Source of the DNA: Rothia sp. HMSC078H08
GTDB taxonomy: Bacteria > Actinomycetota > Actinomycetes > Actinomycetales > Micrococcaceae
Assembly: GCF_001808955.1 (NCBI RefSeq)
Contig: NZ_KV795256.1
Coordinates: 160,551 to 219,026 of the forward strand
Direction: 5' to 3'
DNA length: 58,476 bases
Under the pieces are notes generated by a model. That model was not told the DNA's origin. It searched no databases and was given only the letters and a program-made list of their open reading frames with translations. Positions 6,499 through 15,950 of the stretch are shown piece after piece (position 1 is the stretch's first letter; each line of letters opens with the position of its first letter). A program made the translations under genes and the position numbers.

Positions 6499-8571
6499 TT
6501 AGCGGGTGTGTCGCGGCTTCTGACCCTCTTCACGAGCGAACGGAACCTTATCGCCAGCCAGTTGCGCACGCAAATCCGCGATAATGGTTTCGGCGGTCAG
6601 GCCGACCTCCTCCAGAATCTGCTCGCGAGAAGCATGCGGAATGAACTCCGCCGGAAGACCCAGCTCGCTCAGCGCGGTATCCACGCCAGCCGCACGCATT
6701 TCCTGGCGGATGCGCGAACCCACGCCGCCGGAACGCACGCCGTCCTCAATGGTCACCACAATGCGGTGATCACGAGCCAGCTCAACGACCGAAGACGGCA
6801 CCGGCATCACCCAGCGCGGGTCAACCACGGTGGACTGGATGCCCTCGGCGGCAAGCACCTTGGAGGCTTCCAGAGCCACGCGAGCCATAGCGCCCACGGC
6901 AACGAACAGCACGTCACGCTGACCGGTCTCCGGGTGGGGTTCACCGGTGCGTGCCAGCACATCCACGCCGTCGCTGCGGCGCTCCAGGGCGGGAATGTCC
7001 TCGCCCACGGAGCCCTTCGGGTAGCGAATCACGGTCGGTGCATCGTTAATAGCTACAGCCTCACGCAGCTCTTCGCGCAGGGTCGCGCCATCACGCGGAG
7101 CCGCCAAGTGCAGACCCGGAATGAACTGCAGCATCGCCAAATCCCACATGCCGTGGTGGCTTGCACCGTCCGGACCGGTAATGCCGGAGCGGTCCAGCAC
7201 CACGGTCACGCCCGCCTTGTGCAGGGCAACGTCCATGAGCAGCTGGTCAAAGCCGCGGTTCAGGAAGGTTGCGTAGAGGGCAACCACCGGGTGCATGCCG
7301 CCGTACGCCAGGCCGGCGCTCATCGCCACGGCGTGCTGCTCAGCGATACCTACGTCAATAACGCGCTCGGGGTGGCGCTTCTGGAATTCGCGCAGACCCA
7401 CGGGAATGAGCATCGCGCCGGTAATACCGACGACGTTCTCCTGCTCATCCGCAATATCTGCAATTTCGCGGCCAAAGACGCCGGTCCACGACTCGGAGGT
7501 GCTGGTCGAAACATCCTCACCGGTCAGCGGGTCAATCTGGCCCACCGCGTGGAACTGGTCGTCCTCATTCGCGCGGGCGGGCGCGTAGCCGTGGCCCTTC
7601 TCGGTAATGGCGTGCACAATCACCGGGCCGGCATAGTTCTTCGCCGCGGTCAGTGCGTTCTCCACAGCCTGCTGGTCGTGGCCGTCAATCGGGCCCACGT
7701 ACTTCATGCCCAGGTCTTCAAAAATGCCCTTGGGTACGACGACGTCCTTAATGCCCGCCTTCATGCCGTGCAGGCCGCGGTACACCATCTGACCGACGGG
7801 GCCGCCACGCTGCAGACCGATGCGCACCGCATCCAGAGCATTGTCGTAGCGGTGATCGAGGCGCACACGATCCACATGCTGCTGCACACCGTGCTTGAGC
7901 TCAGAGAGCTGGTTCGCGAAACCGCCAATGGTCGGCGCGTAGGAGCGGCCGTTATCGTTGACCACAATCACGACCTTGCGGGTGCGGTCGGCAGCAATAT
8001 TGTTCACAGCCTCCCACGCCATGCCGCCGGTCAGCGCGCCGTCACCAATGAGGACCACGGTGTAGCGGTCATCTTCACCGTTGAGCTTGTGCGCGCGAGA
8101 AATACCGTCAGCCCACGAAATCGAGCTGGAGGCGTGCGAAGACGCGATAATGTCGTGCTCAGACTCGCCACGATCCGGGTAACCCGACAGGCCACCCTTC
8201 TGACGCAGAGTCTTAAACGCGTGACGACCAGTCACCAGCTTATGCACATAGGACTGGTGGCCGGTGTCGAAAAGAATATTGTCCTTGGGAGATTCGAAGA
8301 CACGGTGAATGCCGAGGGTCAGCTCCACAACGCCCAGGTTCGGGCCCAGGTGACCGCCGGTCGCCGACACGTTCGTCACGATGAACTGGCGGATCTCCTT
8401 AGAGAGCTCCTCCAGCTGCTCGTAGCTGAGGTTCTGCAGGTCCGCCGGGCGCTGAATACCCGGGAGCAACTTAGCAGTGGCGCCATCGCCAATGCTGTAG
8501 TCGGCGGTGGGTGCGCCACCGGCGGCGCTATTCGGGGTCTCCTCCTGCGGCAATGCGTTTTCAGCGGACAT
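6499..8571 (-). CDS. dxs: 1-deoxy-D-xylulose-5-phosphate synthase
   Basis: It catalyses the thiamine-diphosphate-dependent joining of pyruvate and glyceraldehyde 3-phosphate, the first step of the MEP isoprenoid pathway. The thiamine-binding GDG starts at residue 176 (LIGDGALTGG). An N-terminal transketolase domain, a pyrimidine-binding domain (DVGIAEQHAV) and a C-terminal domain follow in order. At 690 residues it is longer than most DXS: there are about 34 extra N-terminal residues before LLPGIQRPADL and a charged C-terminal tail. ATG 8571 has a gaggag ribosome site about 10 bases upstream. A TAGAAT -10 lies 58 bases before it. It is monocistronic by appearance. Confidence 0.96.
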   Translation of the reverse strand: MSAENALPQEETPNSAAGGAPTADYSIGDGATAKLLPGIQRPADLQNLSYEQLEELSKEIRQFIVTNVSATGGHLGPNLGVVELTLGIHRVFESPKDNILFDTGHQSYVHKLVTGRHAFKTLRQKGGLSGYPDRGESEHDIIASSHASSSISWADGISRAHKLNGEDDRYTVVLIGDGALTGGMAWEAVNNIAADRTRKVVIVVNDNGRSYAPTIGGFANQLSELKHGVQQHVDRVRLDHRYDNALDAVRIGLQRGGPVGQMVYRGLHGMKAGIKDVVVPKGIFEDLGMKYVGPIDGHDQQAVENALTAAKNYAGPVIVHAITEKGHGYAPARANEDDQFHAVGQIDPLTGEDVSTSTSESWTGVFGREIADIADEQENVVGITGAMLIPVGLREFQKRHPERVIDVGIAEQHAVAMSAGLAYGGMHPVVALYATFLNRGFDQLLMDVALHKAGVTVVLDRSGITGPDGASHHGMWDLAMLQFIPGLHLAAPRDGATLREELREAVAINDAPTVIRYPKGSVGEDIPALERRSDGVDVLARTGEPHPETGQRDVLFVAVGAMARVALEASKVLAAEGIQSTVVDPRWVMPVPSSVVELARDHRIVVTIEDGVRSGGVGSRIRQEMRAAGVDTALSELGLPAEFIPHASREQILEEVGLTAETIIADLRAQLAGDKVPFAREEGQKPRHTR

Positions 8572-8628
8572 ACACCCACACTCCTCAAGGTCGGGGCACG
8601 GCTCATTCCGTGCGTTGGTTCTTCAATG

Positions 8629-8634
8629 ATTCTA
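8629..8634 (-). promoter_or_regulatory. Candidate -10 (TAGAAT) of dxs
   Basis: TAGAAT on the minus strand, 58 bases before the dxs ATG, with a T-rich stretch upstream. The -35 is not clear. Confidence 0.35.
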
Positions 8635-8808
8635 CCGTTTACGATGCCAAAAAGCAGATTTATGCGCCCGCAGAGCAAGACGCACCGGGTTGAGCGAAAA
8701 CGGCCTGAAATAACCCCTAGTGGGCAGGCTGGTGAACAGCCCAACCCGTCCAACACGGCGATTATTTGCTGCTTTGTTACGGCTACTAGCCTCGCGCTAC
8801 TCTCCGCA

Positions 8809-10446
8809 CTACTTGGTGCGGCGGCGGCGCGGACGAGGCTTCGCCGGGGCACGCTCAAAAAGCGCAACCGTCTCCACATGATGCGTATTCGGGTACATAT
8901 CAAACGCCCGAAGCTGCACCATATCCCAACCCAGCTCACGCAAAATACCGGTGTCACGACCCAGGGATGCCGGATCGCACGCCACGTACAGAATACGCTT
9001 GGGGTCCAGCGCATCCAGGCGTTCCAAGGTGGTTCGGTTCGCGCCCTCACGGGACGGGTCAAGGACCACCGCATCAATGGCGGGGATTTCGCCAAACTCA
9101 AGGGCGGTCTTCAAGTCCACCAGGTGACGTGCCACGTCGCCGCGAATCACCTCAATGCGGGTGTCCGCAGAGTTCTCGGTGCGGGAGCAGCCATCCGGCG
9201 CGAAGTTCGAGCGCGCATCCTTATGGGTCACCGGGGAGCCCTCAATGCTGACCACGGTGCCGGTGGCGCCCACGGCGTCCGCGAGCGCGGCGGTGAACAG
9301 ACCCGCGCCGGCGTACAGGTCGAGGGTGCATTCGCCTTCCTGCGGGCGGAGCATGGTGAGCATGGTTCCGACCATGGTGGAGGGGGCGGCGCGGTGAATC
9401 TGCCAGAAGCCGCCGGCGGACACCTGGTAGCTGAAGCGGCGGGAGCCGAAGGTGACTTCTTCGGTGACGGAGCGCAGACCCGCGCCGAGCAGCTGGTCGC
9501 CTTCGGGTACGCGGCGGTAGGGGCTGTGGGCGGAACCGGGGCGGCGGCGCTTGGGCTTGCCGTTGGAGGTGGACTGCGGGGTAAAGAACAGCGAAATCTT
9601 GCGCTTGGCGAGCAGACCCCAGGCGTCGGATGCCTGCTGTTCGATGTCCTTAGCGACCTCCTCGACGGAGAAGCGCGGGTCGACGATGAACTGCAGCAGG
9701 ACCCTACCGCGGGAGGAGACGGTCGCCTCGACTTCGCGTACGCCGCGCAGGTTCAGCTGTTCAAGCTGCAGGTTACGCAACTCGGTGGCGGCGAGGGGAA
9801 AGTCGACGACCGGTACGGGCTGGGAGGCGCGGTACGGGTGCATGCCGACGCGCCAGGTGACGGCAGGGCTCTTCTTGCCGCCGTTCTGCTCTTCGCTATT
9901 GTGCGCGCGGACCTTGGTCACGTTGTAGCGCACGCGGCTACGCCAGGACAGACCCTCGTTGTTATCGCGCAGGGGCAGCTCTTCAACCATGAGGTTGGTC
10001 AGCAACGGCGATTCGAGGGGCAGGCCGCCCAGGCGGTTGATTTGGGTGCGGACGATATCGGTCTTGTAGCGTCGCTGCTCATCCAGGTTGATGTGGCCGT
10101 ACTCCATGCCGCCGAGTAGTTCGGGTACGCCGGTTGCTGCGGCGCGTTCCTCTTCGGTGGCGAGCGCATCCGCCTGAATCCAGGGGTGGGCACGGCGCGC
10201 CAGGGAGGGTACGGGTACGGAAATAACGTCCGCGAAGTAGAAGCGGCGCTTGGGGCCGATTGCGGTGATGCGCACTTCAGCCTGTTCGCCGACGATGCCG
10301 TGACGCACAAAGATGACGCCCTGTTCGGTGCGCGCTACGAAGGCGCCGCCGTGTGCGGGTGCCTCACAGGTGACGGTGAGGGTCTGCCCGACGCTGTATC
10401 CGTCTACTTTTTTAGAGGCGGCAGGCGTGGTAGCAGTGTGAGTCAC
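8809..10446 (-). CDS. TRAM-domain class I SAM-dependent RNA methyltransferase (TrmA/RumA family)
   Basis: A 545-residue uracil-C5-type RNA methyltransferase. An N-terminal TRAM domain (about residues 14-75) is followed by a middle region, the SAM-binding motif LDLYAGAGLF, and the catalytic Cys motif YVACDPASLGRD near the C-terminus. The Cys cluster that binds [4Fe-4S] in RlmD is not evident, so it is closer to the cluster-free members; whether the target is tRNA U54 or 23S rRNA cannot be told. The start is GTG 10446, 8 bases after AGGAG; an ATG just upstream is out of frame and runs into TGA. The C-terminus ends in a basic PRPRRRRTK tail that may help RNA binding. Its neighbours are dxs and an APC permease, not an operon. 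Confidence 0.88.
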   Translation of the reverse strand: MTHTATTPAASKKVDGYSVGQTLTVTCEAPAHGGAFVARTEQGVIFVRHGIVGEQAEVRITAIGPKRRFYFADVISVPVPSLARRAHPWIQADALATEEERAAATGVPELLGGMEYGHINLDEQRRYKTDIVRTQINRLGGLPLESPLLTNLMVEELPLRDNNEGLSWRSRVRYNVTKVRAHNSEEQNGGKKSPAVTWRVGMHPYRASQPVPVVDFPLAATELRNLQLEQLNLRGVREVEATVSSRGRVLLQFIVDPRFSVEEVAKDIEQQASDAWGLLAKRKISLFFTPQSTSNGKPKRRRPGSAHSPYRRVPEGDQLLGAGLRSVTEEVTFGSRRFSYQVSAGGFWQIHRAAPSTMVGTMLTMLRPQEGECTLDLYAGAGLFTAALADAVGATGTVVSIEGSPVTHKDARSNFAPDGCSRTENSADTRIEVIRGDVARHLVDLKTALEFGEIPAIDAVVLDPSREGANRTTLERLDALDPKRILYVACDPASLGRDTGILRELGWDMVQLRAFDMYPNTHHVETVALFERAPAKPRPRRRRTK

Positions 10447-10635
10447 AGCATTGTCTCCTAAAGAATCACTTAATGTGAACTATTTTACACCGGTTTGTAT
10501 CTTTATTCCGATTCCGACGCCCCGCTAGGGGTACCGAATAGGGCGTAAAGGGCAAAGTCCAGGCGCTATTCGAGGGGATGTACGAGGCTACGTACGGGGT
10601 GTACGGAGGCTCAGAAATCGGCTTAGCCGATACGG

Positions 10636-12822
10636 CTAGCGCTTCTTCTCGCGCGCCACAGCGTCCGCCTCGTGCAGGCGGCCGCGGTACACCGCGTGGC
10701 GGTTACTCTGAATCAGTTCGCGGCCGCCACCGGCTGAACGAGTAATCTTCGGGGCGACAGCTGCCGTTGGGTCCTCTGCTTCTACCGTTGATTCTTCGCT
10801 TTGTAAACGCTGATCAAAAATCTCATCATACACCTCATCCTCGTGCATCGCCCAGGGCACGGTTGCCGTCATAACGCCTGGCTCATGCAGAAGCGCCTGC
10901 TTGAGGCGGCGCACCGTGCGGCGGTGCAGAAGACGCTGCCACCAGTGCTCCACCACGAATTCCGGCAGGTAGACCACCAAAATATCGCGCGGTGACTTCT
11001 TGCGGCGGCGGCGAATATACGAGACGACAGCATCCACCGTGTCACGGTACGGCGAGTCAATGACCGACAGCGGCACCGGAATACCGAGGGCGTACCAGCG
11101 CTTCTTCACGACCTCCAGGGCGGCCCGGTCGTTGTTGACCGTCAGCGCCTCAATCGTGGAGGGGCGGCCGGCACGCGCATACGAGAGGGCACGAACCACC
11201 GGGCGGCGCACACGCTCCACGTACACGATGGCGTGCACACGCGAAGGCAGGGCCGCCACATCCGCAACGGATTCGGCGTTCAGGGGGATGTCCAGGGCGG
11301 CATCCACCGCATCGTAGTGGCGGCGAGTCACAACCATACCTCCAACCATCAGGGCAATCATTCCAAGGGAGAGCCACGCACCGGCGGCGAACTTCGTCAC
11401 CACGACGATGACCAGCACCGCGGCGGTTACGACCACACCCACCACAGAGACAGCGATATCACGTAGCAGGGCGCGACGCGGCATCTGTGCGAGAGTAATA
11501 CGCAGCAGGCGCATGCGGTAGCGCACCACCGCCAGCTGCACCAGCACCATGGACAGGCACATGCCCACAATGTACAGCTGAATCAGCGAGTACACGTCCG
11601 AGCCGAAAACGGTGGTGAGGAAAATTGAGAATGCCGACAGCGCCAGCACACCGTTCGCATACAGGCCGCGTGATTCCATGCTGCGGAAGAACACCGGCAG
11701 GTACTGGTAATCAGCCAGCGACGAGGCAATCACCGGGAAGCCGGTAAACGCAGTCAGCGAGGCAATAATCAGCACGCCCACCGTGGCAAACACCAGCAGC
11801 TGCGCGAAGAACGGAACACCCTGATAAATCGCCAAAGCCACCTGGTACAGCGCCGGCTTCTGGTGGAAGTACTCCCCCGGCGCGTGCCCGTCAATGAACA
11901 AGAAACGGGTCGTATCGTGCACCATGTGCACGCGGGTTGCCGCCGCAAAACCGAGCAGGCTCACCAGCAGGACCGAGGTAATCAGGCCCATCATCATCAT
12001 GGTGACCGCCGCGTTATATTTCTTCGGACGGCGGAAATACTTCACCGAATTAGAGATCGTAGAAACACCCGAGAACGCCACCACACCGGCGGAGAACGAA
12101 CGCGCCAGAAGCAGCACCAGCGCCAAGCCTTCCAGGGCATGATCGTGGTATTCGGGGGCAATCACGTAGGTCGCCGACTCAGCCAGCGGCAGGGTACCCG
12201 TCGCGGCACGAATCCAACCCACAATGAGGGTCGCTCCTAACAGCGCCAAGAAAACGTACAGCGGCCAGTACGCAATCTTGCCCAGCAGCTGCACGCCACG
12301 CAGCGCAAACAGCGTCAGCGCGACAATGAGTAGCACAGCAATGTGCGTGCGCCAATCCTGAATCTGCGGATACAACGCCACCAAAAACGAGGACGCCGAA
12401 GACATCGACACCGCCACTGTGAGCATATAGTCCATCAGCGACGAAGCGCCCATCACAATCGACGGCAGCGCACCCAGTTTGCGGTGCACCAGCTGAATAT
12501 CGCCCTCAGAAGCAATCTGATTAATGTTGTACCGGTACGTGCCAATCACCAGCAGACCCACCATCGCCACCCCCAAACCAATCCAGGGCGAAAAAGCGAG
12601 CGCAGACGCACCCGCGGCGGCAAGGGTCAAAATCATCTGGTCGGCGGCGTAGGCGACCGAAGAGATGCCGTCGGCACCGAAAAGAGGCAGGGCGTAGCGC
12701 TTCGGCAGATTGACAGCCGAAAGATTTCGCGTGCTGACCGGCCTGCCGGTCAGGGCGATGCGCATCTTATCCCAACGATTCCTCACGCTGTTAAGGCTAT
12801 AGGTCGCGGCTTCAAAGCTCAA
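10636..12822 (-). CDS. APC-family permease, divergent from trkA pair
   Basis: A large membrane permease (up to 728 residues) with about 12 transmembrane segments in the first 480 residues, followed by a soluble C-terminal region. The conserved APC start LPKRYALPLFGADGISSVAYA-like region is near residue 40. This architecture is typical of actinobacterial permeases encoded next to trkA pairs, and a cation- or K+-linked role is suggested by that context; the substrate is not known. The start is uncertain: the frame opens at TTG 12822, GTG 12786 sits 7 bases after TAGCCT and could be leaderless, and ATG 12765 begins MRIALTG. The long form is reported here. It is transcribed divergently from the trkA genes through a 138-base space. 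Confidence 0.8.
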   Translation of the reverse strand: MSFEAATYSLNSVRNRWDKMRIALTGRPVSTRNLSAVNLPKRYALPLFGADGISSVAYAADQMILTLAAAGASALAFSPWIGLGVAMVGLLVIGTYRYNINQIASEGDIQLVHRKLGALPSIVMGASSLMDYMLTVAVSMSSASSFLVALYPQIQDWRTHIAVLLIVALTLFALRGVQLLGKIAYWPLYVFLALLGATLIVGWIRAATGTLPLAESATYVIAPEYHDHALEGLALVLLLARSFSAGVVAFSGVSTISNSVKYFRRPKKYNAAVTMMMMGLITSVLLVSLLGFAAATRVHMVHDTTRFLFIDGHAPGEYFHQKPALYQVALAIYQGVPFFAQLLVFATVGVLIIASLTAFTGFPVIASSLADYQYLPVFFRSMESRGLYANGVLALSAFSIFLTTVFGSDVYSLIQLYIVGMCLSMVLVQLAVVRYRMRLLRITLAQMPRRALLRDIAVSVVGVVVTAAVLVIVVVTKFAAGAWLSLGMIALMVGGMVVTRRHYDAVDAALDIPLNAESVADVAALPSRVHAIVYVERVRRPVVRALSYARAGRPSTIEALTVNNDRAALEVVKKRWYALGIPVPLSVIDSPYRDTVDAVVSYIRRRRKKSPRDILVVYLPEFVVEHWWQRLLHRRTVRRLKQALLHEPGVMTATVPWAMHEDEVYDEIFDQRLQSEESTVEAEDPTAAVAPKITRSAGGGRELIQSNRHAVYRGRLHEADAVAREKKR

Positions 12823-12960
12823 TTTTATTCAGCCGAATAGTGGGCATGGCGAGCGGAATATCACGGAGCATCGGCGCGGAGGCTCACCCGCCCATTACAC
12901 TGGTAGGGGTAGGCGGTAACGCCTTATCGACACAAAACATCAACACATTCGGAGGGTTGT

Positions 12961-13827
12961 ATGCCTCACTTCGTCATTATGGGTGCCGGGCGCGTGGGCG
13001 TCATGTTGGCGCGCACTCTGGAAGCTTCGGGGCATACGGTCGCCGTCATTGACCAGGACGAACGTGCTTTCCAGCCGCTGCGTAAGGGCTTTGAGGGCCG
13101 TCTGGTGACCGGTGTTGGCTTCGATGAGGACACTCTCAAGCGTGCCGGTATTACCGAGGCGTATGCTTTTGCCGCCGTCTCTTCGGGCGATAACTCGAAT
13201 ATTATTGCCGCCCGTGTGGCACGCGAAATGTTCAAGGTGAAGAACGTTGTGGCGCGTGTGTACGACCCGAACCGCGCCGAGTTCTTCCAGCGTATGGGTA
13301 TTCCTACGGTGGCGTCGGTGCGTTGGTCCACCGACCAGGTGCTGCGCCGCCTGCTGCCCGAGCAGGCGCTCAAGGGTGATTTTCGTGAACCCTCGGGCCG
13401 CCTCATGCTCACCGAAATTCCGCTCGACGACGGCTGGGCGGGTCACGCGCTGACCAGCATCGAAAGTGCCGCCGGGGTGCGCATCGCCTACATCACCCGC
13501 TTTGGTGAGGGCATGCTCCCCCGCCCCGATTCCGCCTACCAGCAGGGCGACAGCGTGCACGTCATGATGCGCACCGACGACGTTGCGGACGTAACCCGTA
13601 TTCTCTCCCGCCCGCCGCGCGTTGAAGACGAAGAAGTGGAGGCGGAGTACGCCCCCGCCTCGGGCCACCGCAAGCACCCCCACGCCCCGAAGAAACCCGC
13701 CGAGCAGGCGCACAACGACGGCCCCGTTATCGAGCATGAATTTCACCTCGGTGACACTCCCCCGGATCTGCCCGACCCCCTCGAACTCATCGGCCGCCAT
13801 CGTGATTCCTCGAAAGGTGAGAAGTAA
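12961..13827 (+). CDS. TrkA-type K+ uptake regulatory protein (CeoB-like)
   Basis: A 288-residue RCK protein. A Rossmann fold begins at once with MGAGRVGVMLA (GxGxxG), followed by a TrkA-C domain to about residue 220, then a 65-residue charged, His/Pro/Glu-rich tail that is unusual for TrkA. ATG 12961 follows a GGAGG-type site at 12952-12956. The stop TAA touches the GTG start of the second trkA gene, so the two are translationally coupled. In mycobacteria the adjacent ceoB-ceoC pair has the same arrangement. These subunits bind NAD(H) or nucleotides and gate K+ transporters; the partner here may be the divergent permease, since no trkH/trkG gene is in the window. Confidence 0.88.
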   Translation: MPHFVIMGAGRVGVMLARTLEASGHTVAVIDQDERAFQPLRKGFEGRLVTGVGFDEDTLKRAGITEAYAFAAVSSGDNSNIIAARVAREMFKVKNVVARVYDPNRAEFFQRMGIPTVASVRWSTDQVLRRLLPEQALKGDFREPSGRLMLTEIPLDDGWAGHALTSIESAAGVRIAYITRFGEGMLPRPDSAYQQGDSVHVMMRTDDVADVTRILSRPPRVEDEEVEAEYAPASGHRKHPHAPKKPAEQAHNDGPVIEHEFHLGDTPPDLPDPLELIGRHRDSSKGEK

Positions 13828-14481
13828 GTGAAGGTCCTCATTGTTGGTGCCGGTTCCGTGGGCGCCTCTATCGCTAAAGAGCTCATGATGAACGGCCACG
13901 ACGTGACCATCATCGATTCCAAACCGGAAGTTAAGAAGCGCGCCGATCTGCCCGGTGTGCGCTGGCATATTGGTGATGCCTGCGAACTGTCCGTACTGCG
14001 CCAGGTGCACCCGAACAAGGCGGATGTGGTCGTTGCCGCAACCGGTGACGATAAGGCAAACCTGATGGTCTCCCTGCTGGTTCGCAGTGAGTTTGGTGTG
14101 CCGCGTACCGTGGCGCGTGTGAACAACCCGCGTAATGAGTGGCTCTTTGACGATTCCTGGGGTGTGGATGTTGCGGTGTCTACCCCGCGTCTGATGACCG
14201 CCCTCGTCGAGGAAGCCGTGGAAGTCGGCGACGTGGTGCGCCTGCTGACCCTGCAGGCTGGCGGCGCGACCCTCGCCGAGTACACCGTGCCGGATGACCA
14301 CCCCGTCATCGGTTACCGTGTGGATCACGTGCAGTGGCCCGTCGATACGGTGCTCACCGCAATCCTGCGTGACGGCGCGCCAATCCCGCCCAGTGCCGAT
14401 GTGGCGATTGAGGGCGGCGACGAGCTGTTCTTCATCACGACCATTGCCGGTGAGGACCAGATCCGCGCGCTGTTCGCCTAA
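13828..14481 (+). CDS. TrkA-type K+ uptake regulatory protein (CeoC-like)
   Basis: A 217-residue RCK protein with the Rossmann start VGAGSVGASIAKEL (GxGxxG near residues 7-12) and a TrkA-C domain in the C-terminal third. The start is GTG 13828, immediately after the TAA of the upstream gene, with the ribosome site inside its end (aaaggtgag). The length is normal for the family and it lacks the charged tail of its partner. The two proteins probably assemble into one regulatory ring. It is followed by a 25-bp tandem duplication and a terminator. Confidence 0.88.
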   Translation: MKVLIVGAGSVGASIAKELMMNGHDVTIIDSKPEVKKRADLPGVRWHIGDACELSVLRQVHPNKADVVVAATGDDKANLMVSLLVRSEFGVPRTVARVNNPRNEWLFDDSWGVDVAVSTPRLMTALVEEAVEVGDVVRLLTLQAGGATLAEYTVPDDHPVIGYRVDHVQWPVDTVLTAILRDGAPIPPSADVAIEGGDELFFITTIAGEDQIRALFA

Positions 14482-14530
14482 GCGTTTATGCGCAAGCTTT
14501 TGCATAGCGTTTATACGTAAGTTTTTGAGG
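14481..14530. repeat. 25-bp imperfect tandem duplication
   Basis: Units at 14481-14505 and 14506-14530 both start agcgtttat and differ at scattered positions. The array begins on the last base of the trkA stop codon. Confidence 0.8.
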
Positions 14531-14538
14531 AGGCGAAT

Positions 14539-14573
14539 GCCCCGGTTACCCTTACGGGTACCGGGGCTTTCGC
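14539..14573. terminator. Terminator between trkA pair and DUF3159 gene
   Basis: A GC-rich stem (GCCCCGG...CCGGGGC with one bulged T) and loop ttac, followed by ttt on the plus strand, lies between convergent genes. Confidence 0.75.
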
Positions 14574-14614
14574 TTACTTTTATGAAGCTATTTCACGAAG
14601 TCGCGGACTGTGAT

Positions 14615-15421
14615 TTAGCGGTTCTTGGAGCTTCCAGACTCTCCGGGCACCTCAGTTTCTTCAGCATCCAGCGCCTCGGGGTCCTCGCTCACCGGCGCCT
14701 CCTCGGGAGCCGACACACGCCACGCCAGCCACACGCCCAAAGCGTACAGCGGCAGGCCCATAATCAGGCGGGTCGCGCCCAGCGCCTCCACATTATTCGC
14801 GAAATACAGGGGCACCTGCACAGCAAGACGCAGCATCATCAGCACGGTAATAATCCAGGTCGCCAGCATGTACTGGCGCAGACGCACCGGGTTCTCACGC
14901 CAGGTCAGCGCCTCACCGCGAATCACCGCGAAAATCAGACCCATCAGCGGCCAACGCACCAGCATCGACAGCAGATACGCCAGAATGTACACGCCGTTCG
15001 TCCAGAAACCGACCACAAAGTAGTCGCTCGCATTACCGGTACGGTACGCCGCAAACGCACAAATTGCCACGCCCACCAGACCGGTCAGCGCGCTCACCAG
15101 CTTAGAGCCCTGCACCAGGCGAATCAGCGTGAACACGCCCGCCGCAGCCAGCGCCGCAATCAGGGACAGGTTCAGTTCCTTCGTCACGGTGAACAACACC
15201 AGGAACGCCACAGCGGGCAGGGAGGATTCCACCAGGCCGCGCCAGCCGCCGATAGCGTGCAGAATATCCACATCGCCGTTGGCGGTGCGGCGCATATTCG
15301 CACCCATGGAGGCGCTCAGGCTCTGCGCCAGCTGATTTTCCTCCCGCGCCGGGTCATCAGCCGGGCTAGTTGCGGGGTTAGCGTTCGGGTCGGGCTGGGT
15401 CGAAGACTGCTCAGCGCTCAT
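14615..15421 (-). CDS. DUF3159 family membrane protein
   Basis: A 268-residue protein with about six hydrophobic segments after a hydrophilic, Asn/Pro-rich N-terminus, ending in an acidic tail (AEETEVPGES). The family has no known function. ATG 15421 is chosen over the upstream in-frame 15460 because an aagggaa ribosome site precedes it and the protein then starts MSAEQSS. It overlaps the stop of the upstream OB-fold-like gene by 11 bases, so the two are coupled. The order trkA-trkA / DUF3159 / OB-fold / DUF3710 / dut matches the Rv2691-Rv2697c region of Mycobacterium tuberculosis as I recall it. Confidence 0.8.
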   Translation of the reverse strand: MSAEQSSTQPDPNANPATSPADDPAREENQLAQSLSASMGANMRRTANGDVDILHAIGGWRGLVESSLPAVAFLVLFTVTKELNLSLIAALAAAGVFTLIRLVQGSKLVSALTGLVGVAICAFAAYRTGNASDYFVVGFWTNGVYILAYLLSMLVRWPLMGLIFAVIRGEALTWRENPVRLRQYMLATWIITVLMMLRLAVQVPLYFANNVEALGATRLIMGLPLYALGVWLAWRVSAPEEAPVSEDPEALDAEETEVPGESGSSKNR

Positions 15422-15950
15422 ATTTTCCCTTCTCAGCAAAGAATTGCGGCACAATCTCATAGCGCGGGTTGTAAATCACCGGCTGATGCGCCCTCACCGA
15501 CACCACGCCGGAACAGCGCAACAGCGCACCGGCAAGCACGCCGGGCACCATCCGCTGCCCCTGCCACTTCAGCAGAATCCGGTCCCCCGGGTTGAACGGC
15601 GCATAGGGCGGGAACGACACCTCGTGCTGATCCTGCACCGCCACGGTCGCCAAAGACGCCGTGTTCAGGTGGTGTTGCTTCTCGGAATCCTCGGACTCCT
15701 CGTCGAAATCCTCACCGGGCGGCTCCACAATCGGCATGCCAATCAGCGCCAACGGGCTCGACCACTGCAGAGGCTTCGACTTCGCCACCACCAGCTCGGC
15801 ACGGTACATCGGCTTATCCTGCAGCGCAGGCAACCACACCTGCTCCACGCGTCCGGCAAGGCGTACGCGAAAGCGCTCGGGGTACCCGGGAGCAAGAATC
15901 TGCTCCTCCGGCACCGCGAGCGCACTCGGGTAGTTCGAGAACTCAGGCAT
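15411..15950 (-). CDS. OB-fold-like conserved actinobacterial protein
   Basis: A 179-residue protein. The N-terminal half (residues 20-75) has the alternating hydrophobic pattern of a beta barrel (RFRVRLAGRVEQVWL), an acidic loop near residues 78-90 (DFDEESEDSEK) is inserted, and a C-terminal part contains GDRILLKWQGQR. In other Actinobacteria the gene at this position is annotated as an OB-fold nucleic-acid-binding protein; that assignment rests on position and pattern, not on a motif. It starts one base into the DUF3710 stop (TAATG overlap) and overlaps the DUF3159 start, so all three are coupled. Confidence 0.65.
   Translation of the reverse strand: MPEFSNYPSALAVPEEQILAPGYPERFRVRLAGRVEQVWLPALQDKPMYRAELVVAKSKPLQWSSPLALIGMPIVEPPGEDFDEESEDSEKQHHLNTASLATVAVQDQHEVSFPPYAPFNPGDRILLKWQGQRMVPGVLAGALLRCSGVVSVRAHQPVIYNPRYEIVPQFFAEKGKYER

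Noticed and set aside
2912..8720. Shared 13-base string ctgaaataacccc at 2912 and 8707
   Set aside because: No surrounding similarity; probably chance.
6508..10119. A 3.6-kb open frame on the plus strand
   Set aside because: It is the antisense of dxs and the methyltransferase. Its translation is low-complexity and rich in His, Arg and Gly, typical of a GC-rich shadow frame.
12940..14505. A 1.5-kb open frame opposite the trkA pair
   Set aside because: The plus-strand TrkA frames have GxGxxG motifs, correct starts and coupling; the opposite frame has none.
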